Positions 1-7,944 of a DNA stretch of 15,488 nucleotides are shown here, in pieces (within the stretch, counting starts at the first letter, position 1; the number at the start of each line of letters is the position of its first letter). This stretch comes from JBBRLA01 sp038231615 (GTDB taxonomy: Bacteria > Myxococcota_A > Polyangia > Palsa-1104 > JAEUJZ01). The DNA is taken from NCBI GenBank assembly GCA_038231615.1, contig JBBRLA010000127.1:1-15488 (forward strand), in the 5' to 3' direction. Under the pieces are notes generated by a model, which had not been told where the DNA came from, searched no databases, and saw nothing but the letters and a program-made list of their open reading frames with translations. The translations under genes and the position numbers were made by a program.

Positions 1-2
1 CC

Positions 3-341
3 CTGGGCTGCCGCCCCGATGTGGTGGGCTGGCGTCGGGACCGCCACCCGGAGTTGCCGGAGCCCAACCAGGACGGCCTGGTGACCGAGGTCCCGGACTG
101 GATCTGCGAGGTCCTGTCCTCCTCCACCGCCTATCTCGATCAGGGCAGGAAGCGCTCCGCCTACCACGCCGCCGGTGTGGAGCATTACTGGTTGCTGGAC
201 CCGCACTACAAGACGCTGACCGTGCTCGCCCGCGAGCGGCGCGACTACGTGATGGCGCTGGTCGCCGGGCAAGCCGAGATCATCCGCGCCGAACCCTTCG
301 ATGCCATTGAGATCAACACGGTCGACCTGTTCCGCCGATGA
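3..341 (+). CDS. Uma2 family (DUF820) putative nuclease, 3' part only
   Basis: The reading frame is open to the left edge of the window, so the N-terminal part lies outside; a GTG at 21 is in frame but is not a convincing start. The visible 112 residues match the C-terminal half of Uma2 proteins, which have a PD-(D/E)xK restriction-endonuclease-like fold. The in-frame PDVVGWRR is the family's 'PDVxGWRR' signature. It is followed by the conserved block ICEVLSSST...DQGRKRSAY...GVEHYWLLDP, which supplies the acidic and lysine residues of the putative active site. The C-terminal AEPFDAIEI is also typical of the family. Uma2 genes are common as multicopy orphans in myxobacteria, cyanobacteria and planctomycetes, and their biological role is not settled. 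The family assignment is strong; the substrate is unknown. Confidence 0.85.
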   Translation: MGCRPDVVGWRRDRHPELPEPNQDGLVTEVPDWICEVLSSSTAYLDQGRKRSAYHAAGVEHYWLLDPHYKTLTVLARERRDYVMALVAGQAEIIRAEPFDAIEINTVDLFRR

Positions 342-438
342 TGACGTAGGTTGCGCCTTTCGGCCAAGATGCGATCAGGTCATGCGGGCTGTAGTGGCGA
401 TCGCCGTTGTCCTACGCACAAATCGCGCGGGTTTCCCC

Positions 439-467
439 TTGGATGCGTCAAAGGGCGCTTGCATAAT
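439..467 (+). promoter_or_regulatory. sigma-70-like promoter candidate upstream of the 474 ORF
   Basis: TTGGAT (439-444) and CATAAT (462-467) are separated by 17 bp. The -10 box matches consensus at 5 of 6 positions, the -35 box at only 3 of 6. The predicted transcription start, about 7 bp past the -10 box, falls on the ATG at 474. The transcript would then have almost no leader, consistent with the absence of a Shine-Dalgarno sequence. Confidence 0.35.
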
Positions 468-473
468 GCCGTG

Positions 474-950
474 ATGATGTTTCCTACCATCGAAAACATC
501 CCGCTGGAGTTGCTCTTCGAACTCGACCGCGGACCGCGGCGGCTACAGCTGCGTGGGCGGCCCTTCCTGGTGGCGCACTACGAGCCGGACGGCGGTTTTG
601 TGGAAGACAACAGGTTCAACGACTTCTACGATGCGCTGACGAGCTGCCTGAACCTCGAACACGTCGGCATTGGCGAGGAAGACAATCAGGCCGACGTGGA
701 CAAAATCCTGGAACGCCTCCCGGAACTGCGCCAGCTCACGGATCGGCGCCTGAGAAGCTTCGCCCTGGAGTCTACCGGCGGCCTCCTTGAGGTGGTAGAG
801 GGCGCGGATCATGCGTCCGACGACTACCTGGCAGGGATAGAGGAGGAATTCCCAGGCTGGCGCTTCGTGCTCGGATGGAGCGCGAGGCCCCCCCTGCAAG
901 ACGAGGCTTTCGGCATCCTTGAGCAGGTCCCCGAGGAAGGGTCTCCATGA
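474..950 (+). CDS. hypothetical acidic protein, 158 aa
   Basis: I do not recognise this family. The frame remains open upstream to a TTG at 351, but the region before 474 reads as low-quality protein. Two adjacent ATGs (474 and 477) give a sensible N-terminus, MMFPTIENIPLELLFEL. The product is soluble and rich in Asp and Glu, with a predicted mixed alpha/beta composition; no signal peptide or membrane segment is visible. The segment WRFVLGWSAR near the C-terminus looks like a folded core strand. Codon use is like that of the neighbouring genes, with mostly G/C third positions. The minus-strand frame across 543-899 is an alternative, but its composition is less protein-like. No clear Shine-Dalgarno precedes the start. 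It is probably a real lone gene in an accessory region; it could also be an immunity-type or orphan protein, but nothing here shows that. Confidence 0.55.
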   Translation: MMFPTIENIPLELLFELDRGPRRLQLRGRPFLVAHYEPDGGFVEDNRFNDFYDALTSCLNLEHVGIGEEDNQADVDKILERLPELRQLTDRRLRSFALESTGGLLEVVEGADHASDDYLAGIEEEFPGWRFVLGWSARPPLQDEAFGILEQVPEEGSP

Positions 951-1220
951 CGCTCGTCGCTCTGCACCGCCAGCAGCCGGTCATTCAGGGTGCCCGCGTG
1001 CTTGAGCAGCGTCTGCAGGTCTAGCCATGGAGGGCCGCCTGAAAGCGCACGTTGCCTTCGACCGCTGCTATTGACCCACATGACAGGATTGTCAGGCTCG
1101 CAGCCTGTGCTCCCGCGCAAGCGTGCGAAATCTCGTCAGCAGGCGGCCAGCATATCTGTTGCACCTACGCAAGGAATGATGTCAAATCGAATCGGGCTGC
1201 TGGTCCTTCGCAGGGCGCTC
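951..1220. other. intergenic stretch with possible antisense gene remnant and a small inverted repeat
   Basis: No intact gene is seen. On the minus strand, about 955-1030 reads as a protein-like stretch (LDLQTLLKHAGTLNDRLL...) with no start of its own, running into antisense of the upstream gene; it may be the debris of a lost gene. TGACA (1081-1085) and TGTCA (1090-1094) form an inverted repeat with a 4-bp spacer, placed just after a TTGACC (1071-1076). They could be an operator or promoter element for the lipoprotein gene, but no good -10 box is placed correctly. Confidence 0.25.
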
Positions 1221-2346
1221 ATGAGAATGACGGGGCCTGTGTTGGCGTTGTTGCTGATCGGCTGTTCGGATCCCACTTCTGGCGGACCTGCGCTTCCCGA
1301 TCCTCCTGCCCATGGTTCCTGGCAGTGGCAGAACCCGCTACCGCAAGGGAACGAGATGGTGAGCGTGTGGGGGTTGAACCAGGATGACATCTGGGCAGTG
1401 GGGAGCTACGGCACGATCATGAAGTGGGATGGGGCTACCTGGTCGCCACAAAGCAGCGGTACCAAGGAGCGGCTGACCGGCGTCTGGGGGAGCGACGGCG
1501 GCCGAGTCTGGGCCGTCGGAACGGGCGGCACCATCCTGCAGTGGAGTGGGGCGGGCTGGGCGACGCGGCAAAGCGGTGTCACCGGCGCCCTCTCGGGCAT
1601 CTGGGGGAGCGACGCCGACCACGTCTGGGCAGTGGGGGATGCCGGCACGATCCTGAAATGGGACGGGTCCGCCTGGACCGCGCAGAAGAGCGGTGTCACG
1701 TCCGCCTTGACCGGCATCTGGGGGAGCGACGCCAACCACATCTGGGCCGTGGGATACGACGAAACAAGTTGCGCGCAGGGTTCTTGTTTTGCCTCCACGA
1801 TCTTGAAGTGGGACGGGTTCACCTGGACCCGGCAGGACAGCGGTGCCGCGCCACAGGGCAGTCTCAGCGCCATCTGGGGACACCTGGACGAGCATGGAAG
1901 CCACGGGCGGCCACCTCTATGCCATCTGGGGGAAAAGCGCGCAGGACATCTGGGCCGTGGGGACGCAAGGGACGATCCTGAGATGGGATGGAAAGACCTG
2001 GGCGGCGCAGCAAAGCAATACCCAGGTCGATCTCTACGGGGTGTGGGGCAGCAACGCGAACAACGTCTGGGCCGTGGGCGCAGGGGGCACAATTCTGAAG
2101 TGGGATGGTGCGACCTGGAGTGCGAAGCCAAGCGGTTCCACCAGCTTCCTCTTGGGCATCTGGGGGAGCGACGCGAACAACGTCTGGGCCGTGGGCGCAG
2201 GGGGCACAATCCTGAATTGGAACGGCACGACCTGGACGGCCCACCCAAGCGGCACCGGGGACTCGCTCTTCGGCGTGTGGGGAAGCGATGCCAACCACAT
2301 CTGGGCGGTGGGCGCAGGCGGCGCGATCCTTTATCGGCAGCCCTAG
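1221..2346 (+). pseudogene. WAVG-repeat (beta-propeller-like) lipoprotein, frameshifted
   Basis: From ATG 1221 the product begins MRMTGPVLALLLIGC: a short basic n-region, a hydrophobic core and a lipobox ending at Cys15, so it was a lipoprotein. AGGG at 1212-1215 supports this start; ATGs at 1176 and 1179 are longer alternatives. The body is a chain of roughly 39-residue units of the pattern GxWGSDAxxVWAVGxxGTILKWDGxxW. Such units are widespread in myxobacterial surface proteins and probably form propeller blades. Four WAVG cores lie in the first frame. At about 1875-1890 the reading must shift by one base, and four more WAVG cores follow in the second frame to the TAG at 2344-2346. Without the shift, translation continues into repeat-antiphase junk to about 2531. 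The junction lacks one WAVG core, so the shift looks like a repeat-mediated deletion. It is a pseudogene unless the junction is an assembly error. Confidence 0.8.
2054..2210 (+). repeat. 40-bp perfect direct repeat within the WAVG gene
   Basis: Positions 2054-2093 and 2171-2210 are identical over 40 bp and lie 117 bp (exactly 39 codons) apart, each encoding the ANNVWAVGAGGTI part of a unit. Such recent homogenisation between neighbouring units shows that the array recombines, which fits the deletion proposed at 1875-1880. Confidence 0.85.
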
Positions 2347-2365
2347 GAGCGTCGCCGCCTTGGCC

Positions 2366-2658
2366 TCAAGGCACTTCGATCAAAACCTTGCCAAAGACCT
2401 GGCGGGATTCGAGGAGCCGCTGGGCTTCGGCGGCCTGTGCGAGGGGAAAGATGCGATGGATAATCGGATACAGGTGCCTGAGCGACAGCAGACGTAGGAC
2501 CTCGCGCAGCTCGGACATCGTGCCGAGGTAGGCGCCGAGCAGGGAGATCTGCTTGGCGAAGAGTTTCCATAAATCGAGGAAGACCTCGGCTCCTGTGTGG
2601 GCGCCGCAGGTCACCAGGCGTCCGCCCGCTCGACGTAGCGGACCTCGTCCGCGCCCAT
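2366..2658 (-). pseudogene. remnant of an MDR-family oxidoreductase (Zn-alcohol dehydrogenase / quinone reductase-like)
   Basis: Reading from right to left, about 2629-2366 encodes the C-terminal part of a medium-chain dehydrogenase/reductase. It includes GGRLVTCGAHTGAEV, then a helix-rich segment, then the family's terminal pattern LAQAAEAQRLLESRQVFGKV before a TGA at 2366-2368. Just upstream, in a different frame (about 2658-2614), lies MGADEVRYVERAD. This resembles the earlier family motif 'LGADEVIxY' at the end of the NAD(P)-binding Rossmann fold. In intact relatives these two motifs are separated by roughly 50 residues; here they abut. The gene therefore lost its catalytic N-terminal domain and part of the Rossmann domain, and has a frame break. 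No usable start exists. It converges on the WAVG pseudogene with a 19-bp gap, and its broken end abuts the promoter region of the kinase gene. Confidence 0.8.
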
Positions 2659-2673
2659 GCTAGACTTGCTGCG

Positions 2674-4461
2674 ATGCATCCCCGGCGAGAGTGCCCCGTC
2701 TGCCACAGCGCCTACTCCGGTGGTGAGGGGTATTGCGCGACGGACGGCGCCGCGCTGCTCGATCTAGACGGGCCAGGCGGGCCAGCCGGGAAAGCCGGCC
2801 ACGGCGGGGCGCTCGCCCTGATGAAGGACCCGCGTATCGGGCAGGTCATCGGCGGGCGCTTCACCCTGGTCGAGCGGCTGGCGCAGGGCGGCATGGGGGT
2901 GGTGTACCGCGCCGTGCATCAGGTCCTCGACCGCCCATTCGCCATCAAGCTCCTGCGTCCCGATCTGCTTTCCGACGAGCAGGCCGCCCGGCGTTTCCGC
3001 CGCGAGGCGCGCGCCGCCAGCGCCCTCTCGCACCCGCACATCATCAACATCTACGACTACGGCCACACCGATAAGGGCGAGCCCTACCTGGCCATGGAGT
3101 ACGCTCACGGTCCATCGCTCTTCCAGGTCCTCTCCGGGACGCCCGATCATGCGCTGCCACTGCCGCAGGCAGTGGACATCGCCCTGCAGATCGCCCGGGC
3201 CCTGCGCCACGCCCACGGCCTATCGGTGGTGCACCGGGATATCAAGCCCGAAAACGTCCTTCTGGTTGAGGCCGAAGAACACCTCGACTTCGTCAAGGTC
3301 CTCGACTTCGGCCTGGCGCGCATCCTGGGGTGGCAGCCGCTGACCCGGGTGGGCGACGACCTCCTGGGCACGCCGGAGTTCATGGCGCCGGAGATCTTCA
3401 GCGGCGATCACCAGATCGGCTCGGCGGTGGACATCTACGCCCTGGGCGCGCTGTTCTACGAACTCTGCGTCGGGCAGCCGCCCTTCACTGGCACCATCCG
3501 CCAGGTCATGAATGGGCATCTGTCCGCGGTCCCGGAACCGCTGGGGCAGCGGCACCCCGACCACAGGGTGCTGCCCGATCTGGAGCAGATCGTGCAAGCG
3601 ATGCTCGATAAGGCGCCGGCCCGGCGCCCGGCGGCGCACGAGGTGGTGGCCCAGCTGGAACGCCTGCGCCCGTGGCTGCCGCGGCGCTCAGCGCGGAGCC
3701 TGATGCTGATGAAGACCTATATTCTCAGCGAAGAGGAGCGCGGCCTTTCCCTGCGCACGGCGGAGACGTACCTCTTTGCCCAAAACCCGCTGCACGAAAT
3801 GACGACCCGCATCCTGCCGCGCATCTTGCAGGAGGTGGACCAGGTCGAGGAGGAGCTTTCGGAGCACAGCGAGCGCCTGGGCCGGCAGGCGCGGGCGCTC
3901 ATGCGGCTGCGGTTCCCGGAGGTCCCGGTCCGAGACGATACCCTGCCGGCGGAGGCGGCGCGGCTGCGCCTGCACCTCTCCGACCGCGAGCAGGAAGAGG
4001 AGGACCGCTCGCTGCGCCTGGCGCTCGCCGAGGAACAGATCGCCCAGAAACGGCAGGCGGCGCAAGAACAAAGGGAGGCGCTGCACCAGCAGATCCTGGC
4101 GCTGGGCGACGAACTGTACGATCAGCTGCCGAACGCCCCGGCCGTGCGGGCCGAAAGGGAGACCGAGCGCATCCGCCTGGAAGCGGCCTACGCCGCCCTG
4201 GCCCAGGACGGACAGGAAGCGCGAGAGGCGGCGGCGCTGCGCGGGGAACTCCACGAGCTGCGCGGGGAGATCCGCCACGCCAGGCGGCAACTGGCGCAGG
4301 TGCTGCTGGAGGCCTGCCGGGCCGAGGCCGGGGCCCCGGACGCGAGGCTGGAGCTGTCGGGGAGCTTCAGCGAGCTTTCGCGGCTCTGCGATCTGCACGA
4401 TGGATCGAGTGCCGCTCTCGCGCACCTCCTGCAGCGCCTGCCGGCGGGGGTGGTGAAGTGA
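2674..4461 (+). CDS. Hanks-type serine/threonine protein kinase with N-terminal zinc knuckle and C-terminal coiled coil
   Basis: This 595-aa cytoplasmic kinase begins at ATG 2674 with a small zinc-ribbon-like knuckle (CPVC at residues 7-10, then Cys21 in CATDG), as often seen in myxobacterial kinases. The catalytic domain spans about residues 58-335. Its landmarks are the glycine loop AQGGMGVVYRA (70-80), ATP-anchoring Lys92 in AIKLL, Glu111 in REARAAS, the catalytic loop HRDIKPEN (187-194), the metal-binding DFG (211-213) and APE (238-240). All catalytic residues are present, so it should be active. There is no membrane segment, unlike PASTA-type kinases. Residues about 345-565 are long, Glu/Arg/Gln-rich helices with heptad character, probably a coiled coil for dimerisation or partner binding. 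No Shine-Dalgarno is visible; TAGACT at 2661-2666 is a possible -10 box for a very short leader. The substrate is unknown, and the convergent msr genes give no functional link. Confidence 0.93.
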   Translation: MHPRRECPVCHSAYSGGEGYCATDGAALLDLDGPGGPAGKAGHGGALALMKDPRIGQVIGGRFTLVERLAQGGMGVVYRAVHQVLDRPFAIKLLRPDLLSDEQAARRFRREARAASALSHPHIINIYDYGHTDKGEPYLAMEYAHGPSLFQVLSGTPDHALPLPQAVDIALQIARALRHAHGLSVVHRDIKPENVLLVEAEEHLDFVKVLDFGLARILGWQPLTRVGDDLLGTPEFMAPEIFSGDHQIGSAVDIYALGALFYELCVGQPPFTGTIRQVMNGHLSAVPEPLGQRHPDHRVLPDLEQIVQAMLDKAPARRPAAHEVVAQLERLRPWLPRRSARSLMLMKTYILSEEERGLSLRTAETYLFAQNPLHEMTTRILPRILQEVDQVEEELSEHSERLGRQARALMRLRFPEVPVRDDTLPAEAARLRLHLSDREQEEEDRSLRLALAEEQIAQKRQAAQEQREALHQQILALGDELYDQLPNAPAVRAERETERIRLEAAYAALAQDGQEAREAAALRGELHELRGEIRHARRQLAQVLLEACRAEAGAPDARLELSGSFSELSRLCDLHDGSSAALAHLLQRLPAGVVK

Positions 4462-4503
4462 TCGGAGGCCAAGAAGACCATTGATTGCCGGGTTCTTGCG
4501 CTC

Positions 4504-4524
4504 AAGTTGACCATCGGTCAATTT
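4504..4524. terminator. hairpin between convergent genes, possible terminator
   Basis: TTGACC (4507-4512) and GGTCAA (4516-4521) form a perfect 6-bp stem with a 3-nt loop. Flanking bases extend it to about 9 bp with one G-U pair (4504-4512 with 4516-4524). It lies in the 73-bp gap between the stops of the kinase (+) and msrQ (-). The T-tract is weak (TTTAT on the plus strand), so the strength is uncertain, but the location suits a bidirectional terminator. Confidence 0.5.
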
Positions 4525-4534
4525 ATAGAAGGAC

Positions 4535-5151
4535 TTATGAAGCGCTGGGCTTCAGGCGCAGGGGGGGGTTGCGCCGCTCCAGGGCGGCGTACACCAGGCG
4601 GAAACCGAGGAGTAGCATCAGGATCGATCCGTAGATGATGGGCAGGCGCTGGTCGGCCTTCACTGAAAGGGCGAAGTGGGTGACGGCGAGGATGGAGATG
4701 ATGTAGATGCGGCGGTGCAGCTTCTGCCACCTCTTGCCCCCGAGGCGGCGGACGCTACCCGGGGTCGAGGTGGCGGCCAAGGGGACCATGAAGAAGAGGG
4801 CAAGGAAGCCGATGGTGACGAAGGGCCGCTCGATGACGTCGGCGCCGATGGCCCGGATGTCGAGGGACTGGTCGAAGCTCAGGTAGATGAGGAAGTGGCT
4901 GGCAGCATAGCCGAAGCAGGCCAGCCCCAGGGTGCGGCGCAGCTTTCCGACGGCCTGCCAGCCGCTGAGATGGCGCAGGGGGGTCACGGCGAGGGTGGCC
5001 AGAAGGAAGCACAGGGCCGCGGTGCCGGTGCCGCGGAGGAAGAACTCCACGGGGTTGGCGCCCAGGCGCGAGGTGGCGGCGTAGAAGGCGAGCAAGCCGG
5101 CAGGCACCAGGCTGTTGACCAGACCCACGGTGCGGAGGAAGTCGGGGGCCT

Positions 5152-5155
<4 letters not shown>
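4535..5155 (-). CDS. msrQ: MsrQ, membrane heme-binding subunit of the periplasmic methionine sulfoxide reductase
   Basis: This 206-aa integral membrane heme b protein (YedZ family) passes electrons from the inner membrane to periplasmic MsrP, which repairs oxidised methionines. Typical family blocks are NPVEFFLRGTG (34-44), LAVTPLR (55-61), LGLACFGYAASHFLIYL (76-92), ERPFVTIGF (109-117) and STPGSVRRLGGKRWQKLHR (130-148). Candidate heme-ligand histidines are His87, His147 and His160, in the positions expected from E. coli MsrQ. Five to six hydrophobic segments are visible. The frame is open upstream to 5482, but that part is antiphase msrP sequence. The start chosen is TTG at 5155, because a strong GGAGGG lies 4 nt before it and the resulting length fits the family. 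The start overlaps the msrP stop in a TTGA arrangement, indicating translational coupling. Confidence 0.93.
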
Positions 5156-6138
<983 letters not shown>

Positions 6139-6158
6139 GGTCCTTTATGATGGCCGAT

Positions 6159-6190
6159 CTCGCCTCCCGGTGACAGGCCGAAGAGGCGAG
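6159..6190 (-). terminator. hairpin between the methyltransferase gene start side and msrP
   Basis: CTCGCCTC (6159-6166) and GAGGCGAG (6183-6190) form a perfect 8-bp stem, and CGG/CCG inside (6168-6170, 6178-6180) can add an inner stem. It lies in the 71-bp gap after the methyltransferase stop and before msrP. No T-tract follows on the minus strand, so it may be a Rho-type or processing site, or a msrP leader structure, rather than an intrinsic terminator. Confidence 0.35.
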
Positions 6191-6209
6191 AAACGGGCCG
6201 CGGGATGCG

Positions 6210-7541
6210 CTATGCAGGCGGGCGCTGGGCGACGACGACGTACCGGTAGGTGAAGAGGCGGATCATGTCGTCCCGGCTGAGATCGCGAAGGCTGAAGTTG
6301 CCGTGGCAGAAGCTGTTGCCGGTGTTGCCGATGGACGAGGGGTCCAGCGCCGGGTTGAGGGTGGCGGAGGTGTCAAGGAGGCGCAGGCCGGTGCCGGTGA
6401 CCAGGTCCTGGAGGGAAGTCAGGGTGAAGAAGCGAATGTGGGTGGCATCCAGGAGGCCGGAGGCCTCGTAGGTGAAGGTGCCGTGTGAAAGGTTGAGCAG
6501 GAGGGCCACGTTCTGGATGTTGTTGACGCTGAGCAGGGCCAGGCCGCCGGGCCGGAGAAGGCCGACGAGGCGGTTAAGGGCGGTCCAGGGATCGTAGATG
6601 CGGTGAAGGACGTCGATGGCGACGATCATGTCGAGTTCGCCCTCGCGAATGCCGGCGTCGGCGGGGGCCAGCGCAAGGGGATGTTGCTCCAGGTCGGCGA
6701 CGTGGACCGCGTCGAGGTGGGTGCGGGCCAGGTGGGCCAGGGGCTCGTCGGATTCGATGCCGATGTAGTGTTCGGCGGAGAGGGCCTTGCGCAAGGCGGC
6801 CCCAGTGACGCCGCTGCCGCAGCCGATCTCCAGCACCCGGCGGGCGGAGAGGCCGAGCTGGGTCACCTTGGCCACCACGTCCTCGCGGACGCCGACGGCC
6901 AGGGCCCCGTCTCGGCCGAGATCGAGGGGGTTTTTGGGGTGCTTGGGGTCGGCGCTGCTCTTCTTTGTGGGGTGGCTGGGGGACAGGGAGCTTTTGCCGG
7001 CCGGGAGGCGATCGGATCGGGCGAGGATGCAGTGGCAGTCGCCCCACTGGTTGCTGCCGTCGGTGAAGCTGCTGCCGCCGTTGTTCACGCCGACCTCGAT
7101 GACGCGCAGGTCGGCCCATTTGGCCAGGGCGCGCAGGCCGTCGGGGTAGTAGCGGTAGCAGTCCACCGGAAAGCGGTGTTCGGGGCCGCGGGAGGGCACG
7201 ATGATGCAGGCCAGGCCGTCGGGACGCAGCTTGCGGGCGATCTGCTGCATGGTAAGCCAGGGGAACTCGACGTGCTCGATGGCCTGGCCGGAGATGATGG
7301 CGTCGAAGCTCTCGTCGGTCAGCTCGCGCCAGTCGTAGGGATCGGCGGGGACGACGTCGACGTTGGGGCCGGAGGCGACGTCCAGGCCGACGTAGGTGAT
7401 GCCGGGGTGGGCGAAAAGGTCGCGGTAGGTGCCGTTGACGCCCATGCTGCCCACGTCGAGGACGCGGAAGGGGTCGCAGCCCTTCTGGGAGCGGAGCAGG
7501 GCGGCGAATTTCTGCATGGTAGAAAAGGAACTCTGGTGCAT
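6210..7541 (-). CDS. fused double SAM-dependent methyltransferase
   Basis: The 443-aa product holds two class I methyltransferase domains in tandem. Domain 1 (about 20-175) has the SAM loop RVLDVGSMGVNG (26-37) with Asp54 in YVGLDV, and IVPSRGPEHRFPVDCYRYYPDG, a pattern seen in methyltransferases of polysaccharide gene clusters. A Ser/Lys/Pro-rich linker (about 180-205) leads to domain 2 (about 210-440). This has the canonical loop RVLEIGCGSG (235-244), Glu263 in YIGIES, LLRPGGLALLSVNN, and LLDATHIRFFTLTSLQDL, typical of glycan-modifying methyltransferases. The ATG at 7541 is preceded by GAGGAA with good spacing. There is no signal peptide or membrane segment, so it is cytoplasmic. Likely substrates are sugar nucleotides or nascent O-antigen or exopolysaccharide chains, but no glycan gene is nearby. 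Function beyond methyl transfer is inferred. Confidence 0.85.
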   Translation of the reverse strand: MHQSSFSTMQKFAALLRSQKGCDPFRVLDVGSMGVNGTYRDLFAHPGITYVGLDVASGPNVDVVPADPYDWRELTDESFDAIISGQAIEHVEFPWLTMQQIARKLRPDGLACIIVPSRGPEHRFPVDCYRYYPDGLRALAKWADLRVIEVGVNNGGSSFTDGSNQWGDCHCILARSDRLPAGKSSLSPSHPTKKSSADPKHPKNPLDLGRDGALAVGVREDVVAKVTQLGLSARRVLEIGCGSGVTGAALRKALSAEHYIGIESDEPLAHLARTHLDAVHVADLEQHPLALAPADAGIREGELDMIVAIDVLHRIYDPWTALNRLVGLLRPGGLALLSVNNIQNVALLLNLSHGTFTYEASGLLDATHIRFFTLTSLQDLVTGTGLRLLDTSATLNPALDPSSIGNTGNSFCHGNFSLRDLSRDDMIRLFTYRYVVVAQRPPA

Positions 7542-7641
7542 GGTCTTCCTCGGTTTTGATCTGTGTTTTTAGTACGTGGGTGGTCTTGGGAGGTGATGTG
7601 GGGCGCGGCGGAGCGGGTTCAAGGGGTAGGCGAAAGAAAAG

Positions 7642-7691
7642 TGCCGGGAAAAAAGGACGAAGCCGCAAAGGACGAAGCCGCTTTCCCGGCA
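7642..7691. repeat. 10-bp perfect inverted repeat enclosing two tandem 15-bp repeats
   Basis: TGCCGGGAAA (7642-7651) and TTTCCCGGCA (7682-7691) are exact complements. The 30-nt loop consists exactly of two identical copies of AAAGGACGAAGCCGC (7652-7666 and 7667-7681). The exact fit of the duplication to the loop suggests a functional hairpin with a repeated ligand or protein site, or a repeat-derived insertion. It lies about 100 bp upstream of the methyltransferase start and about 250 bp upstream of the lipoprotein start. Confidence 0.75.
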
Positions 7692-7823
7692 TTCCTGGCC
7701 CGGCTCGGGACAAAGCGGCAGTCCCACGCAGCCGGGCGGCCATCCAAAGCAGCCTCATCCTGCACGCGGCCCTTGCGTTCCGCATGCGTCGCCCCCCTGC
7801 GCAGCGTCCAGTTTCGTCAACAA

Positions 7824-7843
7824 CCACGCCAGCGTGGCTTTTT
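7824..7843 (+). terminator. intrinsic-terminator-like hairpin with T-tract, no obvious upstream gene
   Basis: CCACG (7824-7828) and CGTGG (7833-7837) pair around a 4-nt loop (CCAG), followed by CTTTTTC (7838-7844). This is the best T-tract hairpin in the window. On the plus strand there is no coding gene ahead of it, so it may end a small RNA, insulate the lipoprotein promoter at 7891, or stop antisense transcription. Confidence 0.45.
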
Positions 7844-7890
7844 CTCCGTCCCGTCTTCCTGCAGCAAGCTTCGCTGACCGCGAACGATCC

Positions 7891-7920
7891 TTGGCTGCGA
7901 GCAAACATCTTGTGCTATAT
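7891..7920 (+). promoter_or_regulatory. sigma-70-like promoter candidate for the first ASH lipoprotein
   Basis: TTGGCT (7891-7896) and CTATAT (7915-7920) are spaced by 18 bp in a locally AT-richer stretch. The predicted start, near 7927, gives a short leader carrying AAGGAG at 7932-7937, which is 7 nt before the ATG at 7945. Confidence 0.4.
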
Positions 7921-7944
7921 CCCTCTTCGACAAGGAGTAAAGAC

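Larger units (their letters stand above)
7542..7944. other. 403-bp divergent intergenic region
   Basis: This separates the minus-strand methyltransferase from the plus-strand lipoprotein. Open frames across it are Arg/Pro/Gly-rich and not credible proteins. It holds an inverted repeat with an internal duplication (7642-7691), a terminator-like hairpin on the plus strand (7824-7843) and a probable promoter (7891-7920). The space between 7566 and 7843 is large enough for a small RNA, for which there is only indirect evidence. Confidence 0.5.

Noticed and set aside
2366..2614. Short functional dehydrogenase-like protein starting at GTG 2614
   Set aside because: It would consist only of the C-terminal tail of an MDR enzyme with no catalytic or cofactor-binding domain. 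Homologous sequence continues upstream in a broken form.
3672..4484. 270-codon plus-strand frame inside the kinase C-terminus
   Set aside because: It is an Ala/Gly/Pro/Arg-rich shadow; the kinase frame has coherent coiled-coil sequence over the same bases.
6603..7559. 318-codon plus-strand frame opposite the methyltransferase
   Set aside because: It is an antisense Gly/Val/Asp-rich shadow with no motif; the minus strand carries two clear SAM-binding loops.
7642..7691. GEMM (cyclic di-GMP) or other known riboswitch
   Set aside because: The GGACGAAGCC motif superficially recalls GEMM, but the required flanking helices and tetraloop-receptor sequence are missing. The unit is simply duplicated.
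6574..7908. 444-codon minus-strand frame overlapping the methyltransferase
   Set aside because: It is Arg/Pro-dominated and out of phase with the recognisable SAM motifs. It extends through the intergenic hairpins.
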